This document shows, one piece after another, positions 1 to 5,179 of a stretch of 5,179 nt of DNA. Origin of the DNA: Devosia sp. (GTDB taxonomy: Bacteria; Pseudomonadota; Alphaproteobacteria; Rhizobiales; Devosiaceae); contig JANXSI010000319.1 in NCBI GenBank assembly GCA_025352765.1, forward strand, positions 1-5,179, written 5' to 3'. Numbering within the stretch: position 1 is the stretch's first letter; the number at the start of each line of letters is the position of its first letter. The translations under genes and the position numbers were made by a program. The notes under the pieces were generated by a model. It did not search any database. It was given only the letters and a program-made list of their open reading frames with translations, and had not been told where the DNA came from.

Positions 1-24
1 TCGACCTTTACGGCCGAGTGAAAA

Positions 25-34
25 TTGGCGCCAA
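25..34. promoter_or_regulatory. 10-bp perfect palindrome upstream of the vWA gene
   Basis: The sequence TTGGCGCCAA reads the same on both strands and lies in the 100-bp leader, about 66 bp before the ATG at 101. This is a plausible distance for an operator or promoter element of the vWA gene. The surrounding 40 bp are more AT-rich than the rest of the window, as promoters often are. I could not fit a convincing -35/-10 pair. A 10-bp palindrome also occurs by chance, so this is only a candidate site. Confidence 0.25.
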
Positions 35-100
35 GGTGATTGTCCTTTAGTTAGGATTTTCCGGCAGACTGCGGGCGGATTTCCTGTGGACTGCCGGGCC

Positions 101-1942
101 ATGACCAATTTTTTCGAGCTCCTCAAGCGCTTCCGCCGGGATGATCGCGGGGTCTTTGCGGTGTTCTTCGCGCTGATCGCGATCGTCCTGATCGCCGCCT
201 CGGGCGCCGTGGTCGATTTCACCTACATGCAGACGGCGCGCAGCCAGGCGCAGAACGCACTCGACGCCGCCGCGCTGGCGCTGCAGTCCAAGATGACGGC
301 AACCAACAGCGCCACCATTCAGGCCAGCGCCCAGGCGCTTCTCATCGAACGGCTGGCCAATTCCCGCATCACTGCATCGATCACCAGCACGACGATCGAC
401 ATGACTGCGGGCACGCTGAACCTCAAGGCAAAGATCATCGTGCCGACGGCGTTCATCGCGCTGGTCGGGGTGCGGACCATCACGGCGCAATTGCAGTCCG
501 AGGTGACGCGCAATTCGGACGACGTGGAAGTGTCGGTGTCGCTCGACGTCACCGGCTCGATGGCCGGCAGCAAGATCTCCTCGCTGATCACCGCCACCAA
601 CAGCCTGATCGATCTGGTGGTCAAGGATTCCCAAGTCCCGTCCTACTCGAAGATGGCCATTGTTCCGTGGTCGTTCGGCGCCAATCTGGGCGCGACGACC
701 GCGGCCGCCGTGCGCGGCACGCCGACACCCGGCGTCGCGATCTCGAGCGTCGGCTGGGCCAACGGCGCTGCCAAAACGATCAGCGGCGTCAGCCGCGCCA
801 ACCCGGGCGTCTTCACAGTCAACAACGTCACCAACTTCACCAACGGTGACTGGGTCTATGTCACCGGACTGAGCGGCTCGACCTGGGGCCAGCTCAACGG
901 CACGATCGCCCAGATCGCCAACCTCAATACCGGCGCCAAGACCTTCACCCTGGGGGTCTGCACCACCAATGGCTGCGGCTATGGCAGCAACTATTCCTCG
1001 AACGGTGGCACGGTCACCGAGTGCCTGGTCGCCAATTGCCTCGAAGTCGTCACTACCTCGGCCGCGCATGGCCTCAGCACCAACGACAGCGCCTACCTGA
1101 CCGGCATTTCCGGCATGAGCAGTTTCAGCAGCCAGGTGTGGCAGGTGACGTCGCTCACCTCGACGACCTACTCGGCTCAGGGCAGCGATCCCAGCAACGG
1201 CGCCGGAACCGGCGGCACGTCGTATTGCGCCGAATATGGCTGCCTCTACTACTCGTTCACCAACGCGTCCGGGGGCCAGAACCTTTACCAGCCGTCGGTG
1301 TGCAGCACCGAGCGAGGGTCGCCCCACAATGCCGACGACTACGATCCGCGGCTCGCGCCCCTGAGCTACAACTACACGAACAATGGAACCGCCTGCGTGG
1401 GCCAGCAGATCCAGCCGCTGACCAGCGACAAGACCGTTCTGCATGCTCTCGCCAATTCGCTGACCGCGACGGGTTCTACCTCCGGCCATCTCGGGCTTGG
1501 CTGGGGCTGGTACATGATTTCCCCCAATTTCAGCTTCCTGTGGCCAACCGCCAGCCAGCCGGCAGACTACGGCACCGCCAACCTGGTCAAAGCCATCGTG
1601 TTCATGACCGACGGCGACTTCAACTCGCCCTATTGCAACGGCGTGATCGCGGCCAACGCCGGCAGCGGCAGCGGCAGCGGCAGCAGCCACATCAACTGCA
1701 ACGCCCCCAACGGCACATCGCAGGTGCAGGCGCAGGCGCTGTGCGACGCCATCAAAGTGTCCTCCAACAAGATCATCCTCTACGTCGTGGGTTTCGACCT
1801 TGCCGGCAACACCAACGCGCTGAACTTCCTTCAGGGATGCGCGACGCCGGGCAAATTCTATCAGGCCGACACTGGAATCGATCTGAATGCGGCCTTCGCT
1901 CAGATCGCCGGCGACTTGTCGCAGCTTCGCGTCTCGAAATAG
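101..1942 (+). CDS. TadG-like membrane-anchored vWA-domain protein with FCCH-like repeat insertion
   Basis: This 613-residue protein probably sits in the inner membrane with its bulk in the periplasm or at the surface. I start it at ATG 101, with a weak GGA about 10 bp upstream, rather than at the in-frame GTG 86. Residues 14-38 give the Tad-type N-terminus: DDRG, then a hydrophobic helix, then the typical stretch rich in Ala, Gln and Asn. The glutamate of TadE pseudopilins at +5 after the glycine is absent. Residues 144-590 form a vWA domain. Its metal-site motif DVTGS is at 149-153, a likely metal-site Thr is at 460 in GSTSG, and TDG is at 503-505. The first motif and Thr460 are about 310 residues apart because two repeats (about 227-306 and 307-375) are inserted between them. 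Three CX4C pairs (287/292, 308/313, 376/381) suggest disulfides. TadG proteins belong to tight-adherence pilus systems, but no other tad gene is visible, so a pilus role is unproven. The family is clear; the specific function is not. Confidence 0.85.
   Translation: MTNFFELLKRFRRDDRGVFAVFFALIAIVLIAASGAVVDFTYMQTARSQAQNALDAAALALQSKMTATNSATIQASAQALLIERLANSRITASITSTTIDMTAGTLNLKAKIIVPTAFIALVGVRTITAQLQSEVTRNSDDVEVSVSLDVTGSMAGSKISSLITATNSLIDLVVKDSQVPSYSKMAIVPWSFGANLGATTAAAVRGTPTPGVAISSVGWANGAAKTISGVSRANPGVFTVNNVTNFTNGDWVYVTGLSGSTWGQLNGTIAQIANLNTGAKTFTLGVCTTNGCGYGSNYSSNGGTVTECLVANCLEVVTTSAAHGLSTNDSAYLTGISGMSSFSSQVWQVTSLTSTTYSAQGSDPSNGAGTGGTSYCAEYGCLYYSFTNASGGQNLYQPSVCSTERGSPHNADDYDPRLAPLSYNYTNNGTACVGQQIQPLTSDKTVLHALANSLTATGSTSGHLGLGWGWYMISPNFSFLWPTASQPADYGTANLVKAIVFMTDGDFNSPYCNGVIAANAGSGSGSGSSHINCNAPNGTSQVQAQALCDAIKVSSNKIILYVVGFDLAGNTNALNFLQGCATPGKFYQADTGIDLNAAFAQIAGDLSQLRVSK
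779..1225 (+). repeat. Two diverged FCCH-like protein repeats inside the vWA domain
   Basis: Residues 227-306 and 307-375 of the vWA protein share a pattern: a short strand, then TNGDWVYVTGLSG in the first copy and TNDSAYLTGISGM in the second, then a polar strand with Thr/Ser, ending near a GG-T segment. The pattern resembles the short beta modules that domain databases label as FCCH (from ubiquitin-activating E1 enzymes) and that occur in bacterial surface and phage-tail-like proteins. The copies are too diverged to align at the DNA level. Assignment to that family is from memory of its pattern and is tentative; the internal duplication itself is visible. Confidence 0.5.
1661..1684 (+). repeat. 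In-frame hexanucleotide repeat (GGCAGC)x4
   Basis: Four exact tandem GGCAGC units encode Gly-Ser four times (residues 521-528) just after the TDG metal-site motif of the vWA domain. The unit is a multiple of three, so slippage would lengthen or shorten a flexible loop without breaking the frame. Whether the copy number varies cannot be told from one sequence. Confidence 0.85.
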
Positions 1943-1943
1943 G

Positions 1944-2162
1944 CTAGCTGGCCGCCCGCGCGCCGGCGACGTCGAGGTCCAGCCGAAACCGCCGCCCGCC
2001 CGGATAGGCGGCGAGCGCCGCGCGCTGCTCCGCCTCGGTGAGCCCGACAAAGCTCACCACCAGGATCTCCTCGGGGGCATCGATCGACGGCAAGGCAAAT
2101 GTGGCAAGCTGCGCGCCATCTTTCGTTACCAGTCGCAGCATCCCCGATCTCTTGTTGCTCAT
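1944..2162 (-). CDS. Small conserved-looking protein of unknown function (72 aa)
   Basis: I do not recognise this 72-residue protein. Its start is set at the ATG at 2162-2160 because GGAG lies six bases upstream; the adjacent GTG at 2165 would be too close to that site. The protein is soluble-looking, with no signal peptide or membrane segment. It begins with basic and polar residues, then has alternating hydrophobic strands (MLRLVTKDG, LATFALP, EILVVSFVGL). A helix follows (TEAEQRAALAAY), then a basic strand (GGRRFRLDLDV). That composition looks like a real small alpha/beta protein rather than a shadow frame, and the codons favour G or C in third position, as in the neighbouring genes. Its stop is one base from the stop of the convergent vWA gene, so neither has room for its own terminator between them. 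A perfect dyad lies 36-54 bp upstream of the start. Confidence 0.6.
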   Translation of the reverse strand: MSNKRSGMLRLVTKDGAQLATFALPSIDAPEEILVVSFVGLTEAEQRAALAAYPGGRRFRLDLDVAGARAAS

Positions 2163-2197
2163 CACGCTCTCCGGCTCAGTCGATGGTGAAGCAACGC

Positions 2198-2216
2198 AAA
2201 CCGTCCCTCACGGTTT
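2198..2216. promoter_or_regulatory. Perfect 7-bp inverted repeat AAACCGT-N5-ACGGTTT
   Basis: AAACCGT (2198-2204) and ACGGTTT (2210-2216) are exact reverse complements separated by CCCTC. The dyad lies 36-54 bp before the ATG of the 72-residue gene and about 130 bp before the membrane-protein gene, in the divergent gap. It could be an operator for a dimeric repressor or a short 5'-leader hairpin on the minus strand. On the plus strand its right arm ends in TTT, but no longer T tract follows, so a terminator role is weaker. Confidence 0.4.
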
Positions 2217-2269
2217 CCGCACAAGGCGGTGAACCGGGCGCCAGGCGACGCCGGGCAGGGGCTGAGCGG

Positions 2270-2287
2270 GCGCGGCGCGGGCCGCGC
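2270..2287. other. GC-only hairpin in the divergent intergenic gap
   Basis: GCGCGGC (2270-2276) and GCCGCGC (2281-2287) form a perfect 7-bp stem with a 4-base loop, 57 bp before the membrane-protein ATG. It lacks a T tract. It may be a leader structure or simply a result of the very high GC content. The remainder of the gap (2163-2343) contains no further gene that I can support. Confidence 0.25.
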
Positions 2288-2343
2288 TTGTGTGGACCTG
2301 CGGGACTGATAGAGTCCGGGCAAGGCACCAGCGGAGCCGGCGC

Positions 2344-2652
2344 ATGAAACATCTGCAGACGAGGAACCCGTTCCTCTATTTCTGGCATCACCCCCGGCGC
2401 ACGGGCTTCATCATCTTCAACGTGATCGTTCTGCTCCTGCTCGCGGGCTGGGCCGTGGCGGTCAATTCCCTGAGCGACGACGGCATCGGCGCCCTGCCCA
2501 ATCTGATGCTGGGATATACGGGGATAGCGCTGGTGGCGGTTGGCTGGATCGTTGGCTGGATCGCCTGGGCGATCATGGTGACGTCGCGGCATGCCCGGCA
2601 TCCCGGCCCCGCCGCCCCGCCGGCCCCGCCGGCCCCGCGGGCCGACCAGTAG
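2344..2652 (+). CDS. Small inner-membrane protein with two transmembrane segments
   Basis: I do not recognise this 102-residue protein beyond its topology. The start is the ATG at 2344, preceded by GGAG at 2333-2336 with a seven-base spacer; a longer reading from 2290 has no such site. A basic N-terminus (residues 1-19, with HHPRR) precedes a first membrane helix at about 20-43 (FIIFNVIVLLLLAGWAVAV). A short polar loop (NSLSDDGIG) comes next, then a second helix at about 55-80 (GIALVAVGWIVGWIAWAIMV). The positive-inside rule puts both ends in the cytoplasm. The C-terminus (86-99) is an Ala/Pro-rich tail made by a nine-base DNA repeat. There is no enzymatic motif. The gene appears monocistronic, with a 148-bp gap before the EF-hand gene, so joint transcription is possible but not shown. 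Confidence 0.75.
   Translation: MKHLQTRNPFLYFWHHPRRTGFIIFNVIVLLLLAGWAVAVNSLSDDGIGALPNLMLGYTGIALVAVGWIVGWIAWAIMVTSRHARHPGPAAPPAPPAPRADQ
2605..2638 (+). repeat. Imperfect tandem repeat of GGCCCCGCC encoding a Pro/Ala tail
   Basis: Units of GGCCCCGCC or its one-base-shorter form GCCCCGCC start at 2605, 2614, 2622 and 2631. They encode the PAAPPAPPAP tail at the end of the membrane protein. Because unit lengths vary between eight and nine bases, changes here could shift the reading frame of the last few codons. Confidence 0.7.
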
Positions 2653-2683
2653 ACAATTTTGTAGCGGCGTATTGCCGGCGCGA

Positions 2684-2700
2684 GCCCAGAAACACTGGGC
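2684..2700 (+). terminator. Hairpin GCCCAG-AAACA-CTGGGC after the membrane-protein gene
   Basis: A perfect 6-bp stem with a five-base loop lies 32 bp after the membrane-protein stop and before the CtrA-like box. Its position suits transcription termination or 3'-end protection. There is no T run after it, so it is not a classical intrinsic terminator. Confidence 0.35.
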
Positions 2701-2730
2701 AACAGGTCGACCGGCCGCGCGCCTCCGGCA

Positions 2731-2747
2731 TTAAGGTCCGCTTAACC
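2731..2747 (+). promoter_or_regulatory. CtrA-type binding site TTAA-N7-TTAACC
   Basis: TTAA (2731-2734), seven bases, then TTAACC (2742-2747) matches the CtrA consensus TTAA-N7-TTAAC exactly, in a region where AT-only tetramers are rare. It ends 53 bp before the EF-hand gene's ATG. At CtrA-activated promoters the box overlaps the -35 region. Here a weak TGAGAT sits 16 bp beyond it (2764-2769) as a possible -10. CtrA is the master cell-cycle and motility regulator of Alphaproteobacteria. The match is seen; regulation of this gene is inferred. Confidence 0.55.
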
Positions 2748-2800
2748 ACGACGATCGCCTTGCTGAGATGCCGATAACCGGCAAAGTCAGGAGACTTCAC

Positions 2801-3586
2801 ATGTCGATCAGTGGAGTGGGCGGCGGTGCGCAGCTGCGCAGTTTTCAGCCACCCACCTTCAGTTCGCTCGATAGCGATTCGAGCGGGGGCATTACGCTCC
2901 AGGAGTTGGAGTCGGCGGCGCCGGGCGGTGCCTCCGACAGCAAGAGTACGGCACGGGCGCAGAAGCTGTTTGCTGCAATGGACAGCGACCAGAACGGGTC
3001 TGTTTCGAGCAGTGAGAAAGACGCCTTCGACAAAAAGCTCAGCGATCAGCAGAGCGCCGCGCAGTTCATGGCGCAACTGTTCGGAACGAGCAAGGCGCAG
3101 CAGCCGAGCAACCAAGACGTGTTTGCGGCCACCGACAGCAATGGTGACGGATCGGTCAGCCTTGACGAGTTCTCGAGCGGCGATTCCGCCGACGGGATTT
3201 CGTCCGACAATCTGAGCAAGCTGTTCGGCATGATCGACAGCAACGGCGATGGCAGCGTCAGCAGCACCGAGTCATCGAGCTTCCTCGACGCGGTGAAATC
3301 GAGCGTCCAGTCGGCGGATCAAGGTGGCCCGCAGGGCGCTGGCGGCCCGCCGCGCGGTGGCCCTCCGCCGGGCGGTCCTCCGCCGGGCCCGCCTCCGGGC
3401 GAGCAGTCGGCCGACAGCACCGACAGCACCAGCTCGACGAGCGCCATCGACCTCCTCAAGATCGCCGCCAACGCCTACGCCTCTTCGTCCAGCTCGACGA
3501 CCACCGGGAGCAATTCGTCGGCCACGAGCTCGGCCAGCAACGACCTCTTGTCGATGCTGAGCAGCCTGCTCGACAAGGCGGCCTAA
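2801..3586 (+). CDS. Four-EF-hand calcium-binding protein with Gly/Pro linker and Ser-rich tail
   Basis: This 261-residue protein very likely binds Ca2+. The start is ATG 2801, with AGGAG at 2789-2793 and a seven-base spacer; the in-frame ATG at 2768 has no comparable site. Four canonical 12-residue loops are intact. They lie at 24-35 (DSDSSGGITLQE), 61-72 (DSDQNGSVSSSE), 112-123 (DSNGDGSVSLDE) and 146-157 (DSNGDGSVSSTE). Each has acidic position 1 and Glu at position 12. Spacings of 37 and 34 residues fit two EF-hand pairs. Residues 175-200 are a Gly/Pro linker with PPPGG repeats, and 202-246 are Ser/Thr-rich. The last 15 residues form a likely amphipathic helix (NDLLSMLSSLLDK). No signal peptide or membrane helix is present, so it is either cytoplasmic or exported by a signal-independent route. 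A CtrA-like box lies upstream. Its target is unknown; storage, sensing or a secreted effector role are all possible. Confidence 0.92.
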   Translation: MSISGVGGGAQLRSFQPPTFSSLDSDSSGGITLQELESAAPGGASDSKSTARAQKLFAAMDSDQNGSVSSSEKDAFDKKLSDQQSAAQFMAQLFGTSKAQQPSNQDVFAATDSNGDGSVSLDEFSSGDSADGISSDNLSKLFGMIDSNGDGSVSSTESSSFLDAVKSSVQSADQGGPQGAGGPPRGGPPPGGPPPGPPPGEQSADSTDSTSSTSAIDLLKIAANAYASSSSSTTTGSNSSATSSASNDLLSMLSSLLDKAA

Positions 3587-3595
3587 CCGGCCGCC
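3577..3595 (+). terminator. GC hairpin overlapping the EF-hand stop codon
   Basis: GGCGGCC (3577-3583) and GGCCGCC (3589-3595) form a perfect 7-bp stem with loop TAACC. The left arm lies in the last codons and the loop includes the end of the stop codon. With the next hairpin it probably helps end transcription of the EF-hand gene. No T tract follows. Confidence 0.4.
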
Positions 3596-3601
3596 CGACG
3601 C

Positions 3602-3623
3602 GGGGGCGGCCTCGGCCGCCTCC
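3602..3623. terminator. Terminator-like hairpin between convergent genes
   Basis: GGGGGCGGC and GCCGCCTCC pair over nine positions (one G-T) around loop CTCG, just before the kinase's stop at 3626-3628. The placement between two convergent genes suits a bidirectional terminator. It is followed only by GTT, so termination would depend on the stem or on Rho. Its inner arms are the same 7-mers as in the hairpin at 3577-3595, so the two can pair in alternative ways. Confidence 0.45.
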
Positions 3624-3625
3624 GT

Positions 3626-4915
3626 TCAGGCCGCCAGTGCCAGGGTGACGGTCTGGCGCAGCCCGCCGTCGGGGCGGTTCTCGATGACGATGGTCCCCCC
3701 GAACCGCTCGACGATCTCTTTGGCGATGGCGAGGCCGAGTCCAGCCCCTTCAATGGTCCGGCTGCGTCCAGGGTCTGCCCGGAAGAAGGGCTCGAAGACA
3801 TTGGCCAGCAGCGGCTCTGGAATGCCCTGCCCTTCGTCATCGACGACGATCTGCGCGAACGCCCCGACGAGCCGCAGCGAGACCGTCGCGCCGCCCCCAT
3901 GAGTGGCGGCGTTGATTACCAGATTGCGCAAGGCGCGGCGCAGCGCCAGCGGCCCGGCACGAACCTGGGCCCGTTCGATCGGGCCGGTCGCGACTGGCAG
4001 TTTGGCAGCCAGGAGTTCTGCGGCTGTCTCCGCGAGCAGACGATCGAGCGCCAGCTTTTCCTGATCCTCGCCGGCGCCCTCTTCGCGCACGAGGCGAATG
4101 GCGCTGTCGGCGATCAGATCGAGTTCGGCGAGATCGGCGAGCCAGCTCTCGCGTTCCTCGTCGGGCAGGAATTCGGCCCGCAGCCGCATCCGCGTCATCG
4201 GCGTGCGCAGGTCATGGCCGGCGGCCGCCACGAGCCGCATCCGGCTTTCCATCGCGGCCTTCAGGCGGTCCGACAGGAGATTGAGGGCGGAGGCGGTGTG
4301 GCGCGCTTCGCCCGAGCCGACCTCGGGGATCTGCGGCAGCACGCCATCCGGCCCGACCGAGGCAATCGCCCGCTCCAGCATGGCAAAGGGCTGGGTCACC
4401 CGCCGGGCCATGACCAGCGCCACGGCGACAATGCCCAGCACCACCAGCAGCAGCCAGGCGCCGAGGGCAACCCACAACTGCGTCGGCGGCGGCATCGGCC
4501 TGGGGAATTCGAAGATGGTCCAGCGGCCGTCAGGGTTCTGGTAAGAAGCGATCGGCTGGCCGGTCGTTGCATCGTCGGTGACGGTGACGATCCCATCCTT
4601 GCCCTGTGCCACGAGAGCCGCCTTGAGGGCCGCCGTCAGTTCCGGACGCGGCTTGCCCGCTGCGGGGGCGGCCGAGATCACTTCCCGTGGCTTAGGCGGC
4701 CGGTCGGACGACGGACCGTTGGGCGGAGAGGGCGGCCGAGGACCGTTGCCTCCAGCAAAGTCGGCGGAAAACGCGATGTGCTGCGCCATCGGTCCGACCA
4801 TGCGGACGGAATCGCCGCTCGACAGCAGCACCGCGGTCAGGGCCGTCGCCGTCAGCACCACCGCCACGATCGAGCCGATCAGGATCAGCGCGAACTTGAC
4901 CTGCAGCGACTGCAT
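3626..4915 (-). CDS. EnvZ-like sensor histidine kinase
   Basis: This 429-residue membrane kinase should sense a periplasmic signal, autophosphorylate on His234 and pass the phosphate to the adjacent OmpR-type regulator. The first membrane helix is at 7-31 and the periplasmic domain at about 32-146. The second helix is at 147-170, followed by a HAMP linker to about 222. The HisKA box at 233-246 (GHDLRTPMTRMRLR) closely resembles that of EnvZ. The ATPase domain has its N box at 331-340 (NLVINAATHG, Asn335), G1 at 359-364 (DDEGQG), an F box at 374-380 and G2 at 390-395 (GAGLGL), so all catalytic motifs are intact. The periplasmic part contains a Pro-rich stretch at 60-76 and no domain I recognise; the signal is unknown. 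The ATG shares one base with the regulator's TGA (TGATG), which indicates translational coupling. The length is normal for the family. Confidence 0.95.
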   Translation of the reverse strand: MQSLQVKFALILIGSIVAVVLTATALTAVLLSSGDSVRMVGPMAQHIAFSADFAGGNGPRPPSPPNGPSSDRPPKPREVISAAPAAGKPRPELTAALKAALVAQGKDGIVTVTDDATTGQPIASYQNPDGRWTIFEFPRPMPPPTQLWVALGAWLLLVVLGIVAVALVMARRVTQPFAMLERAIASVGPDGVLPQIPEVGSGEARHTASALNLLSDRLKAAMESRMRLVAAAGHDLRTPMTRMRLRAEFLPDEERESWLADLAELDLIADSAIRLVREEGAGEDQEKLALDRLLAETAAELLAAKLPVATGPIERAQVRAGPLALRRALRNLVINAATHGGGATVSLRLVGAFAQIVVDDEGQGIPEPLLANVFEPFFRADPGRSRTIEGAGLGLAIAKEIVERFGGTIVIENRPDGGLRQTVTLALAA

Positions 4916-5179
4916 CAGGCCCCATCCTCGCGCTCGACATGCGTGGCGAGCTGATAGCCGCCATTGCGGACAGTCTTGAACAGCGGCTCGTTCAGCACTT
5001 CGCCGAACTTCTTGCGCAAGCGGCTCATCAGCACATCGATCGAGCGGTCGAACGGTCCGGCGTCGCGACGCTGTGTCAGATCGAGAAGCTGCTCGCGCGA
5101 CAGGACGCGCCCCGGCCTGTCAAGAAACGCGAGCAGCAACTCGAACTCGGCGCCGGTGAGCTCGACGTGCTGGCCGCTG
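4915..5179 (-). CDS. OmpR-family response regulator, C-terminal DNA-binding domain (5' end outside window)
   Basis: Only the last 87 residues are in view; the reading frame stays open to the window edge, so the receiver domain with its phosphorylated Asp lies beyond it. The apparent start near 5139 is an internal TTG codon, not a real start. The visible part is a complete-looking winged-helix domain: LTGAEFELLLAFLDRPGRVLS at the start, a helix REQLLDLTQ, and a recognition helix FDRSIDVLMSRLRKKF. It ends with the wing hairpin LFKTVRNGGYQL. The FDRSID...SRLR segment and the TVR-x-GGY wing are hallmarks of the OmpR/PhoB class. It is the first gene of the operon with the kinase downstream. The closing VEREDGA tail is short and ends in the TGA that overlaps the kinase ATG. 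The target promoters are unknown, and no obvious direct-repeat site for it appears in this window. Confidence 0.93.
   Translation of the reverse strand, partial: SGQHVELTGAEFELLLAFLDRPGRVLSREQLLDLTQRRDAGPFDRSIDVLMSRLRKKFGEVLNEPLFKTVRNGGYQLATHVEREDGA

Noticed and set aside
1..21. Possible tail of an upstream gene ending at TGA 19-21
   Set aside because: Only six codons would be visible in that frame, too few to support a call.
1021..1947. A 308-codon open frame on the + strand inside the vWA gene
   Set aside because: Its product is very rich in Arg and Gln, typical of a +1 shadow of a GC-rich gene, and it has no domain.
47..2050. A 667-codon open frame antisense to the vWA gene
   Set aside because: Its translation is dominated by Arg, Gly, Ala, Val and His, with no recognisable domain, and it exactly shadows a well-supported gene. 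Long stop-free antisense frames are expected at this GC content.
2288..2313. Promoter-like TTGTGT and GATAGA before the membrane-protein gene
   Set aside because: The spacer is only 14 bp, too short for a standard sigma-70 promoter.
2312..2316. GAGTC (GANTC, CcrM methylation site) upstream of the membrane-protein gene
   Set aside because: Other GANTC sites occur inside genes in this window, so a single one here is not informative.
2573..3115. A 180-codon minus-strand frame across the EF-hand gene start
   Set aside because: It overlaps a clear ribosome binding site, the CtrA-like box and two EF-hands on the other strand, and shows no family features.
3899..4954. A 351-codon open frame antisense to the histidine kinase
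   Set aside because: It is a shadow of the kinase, whose full set of catalytic motifs is intact; the antisense product is compositionally biased.
5137..5139. Start of the response regulator at TTG near 5139
   Set aside because: The frame continues upstream with conserved winged-helix residues (ELTGAEFE), so this TTG is an internal Leu codon.

Overview
The window is GC-rich and looks chromosomal. It probably comes from an alphaproteobacterium of the order Hyphomicrobiales, perhaps near Bradyrhizobium or Rhodopseudomonas. The clues are the overall composition, an EnvZ/OmpR-type two-component pair, a TadG-type von Willebrand factor A (vWA) protein of the kind common in that group, and an exact TTAA-N7-TTAAC match to the alphaproteobacterial cell-cycle regulator CtrA. 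The taxonomic call is inferred from family resemblance; no database search was run.

Layout, left to right. (1) A 613-residue TadG-like protein on the + strand (101-1942) has an N-terminal membrane anchor and a vWA domain whose metal-site motifs are visible. The vWA fold is interrupted by two diverged repeats that resemble the bacterial FCCH-type module. (2) A 72-residue protein of unknown function on the - strand (1944-2162) ends one base from the previous stop. (3) A 181-bp divergent gap carries a perfect inverted repeat (2198-2216) and a GC hairpin (2270-2287). (4) A 102-residue protein with two transmembrane segments lies on the + strand (2344-2652). (5) A 148-bp gap holds a hairpin and the CtrA-like box (2731-2747). 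(6) A 261-residue protein with four intact EF-hands follows on the + strand (2801-3586). (7) Two GC hairpins with identical arms separate the convergent genes. (8) An EnvZ-like sensor histidine kinase (3626-4915, - strand) overlaps its OmpR-family response regulator by one base. The regulator runs off the right edge.

The kinase and regulator clearly form one signalling operon. The EF-hand protein converges on that operon and has its own CtrA-like promoter region, so any functional link between them is only a proximity argument. The vWA protein stands without other tad genes in view and is probably an orphan envelope or surface protein.

The most interesting points are the CtrA-like site in front of a calcium-binding protein with no signal peptide, the repeat-plus-CX4C insertion inside the vWA domain, and the perfect dyad in front of the 72-residue gene. 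I see no RNA genes, CRISPR array, insertion sequence or phage genes.
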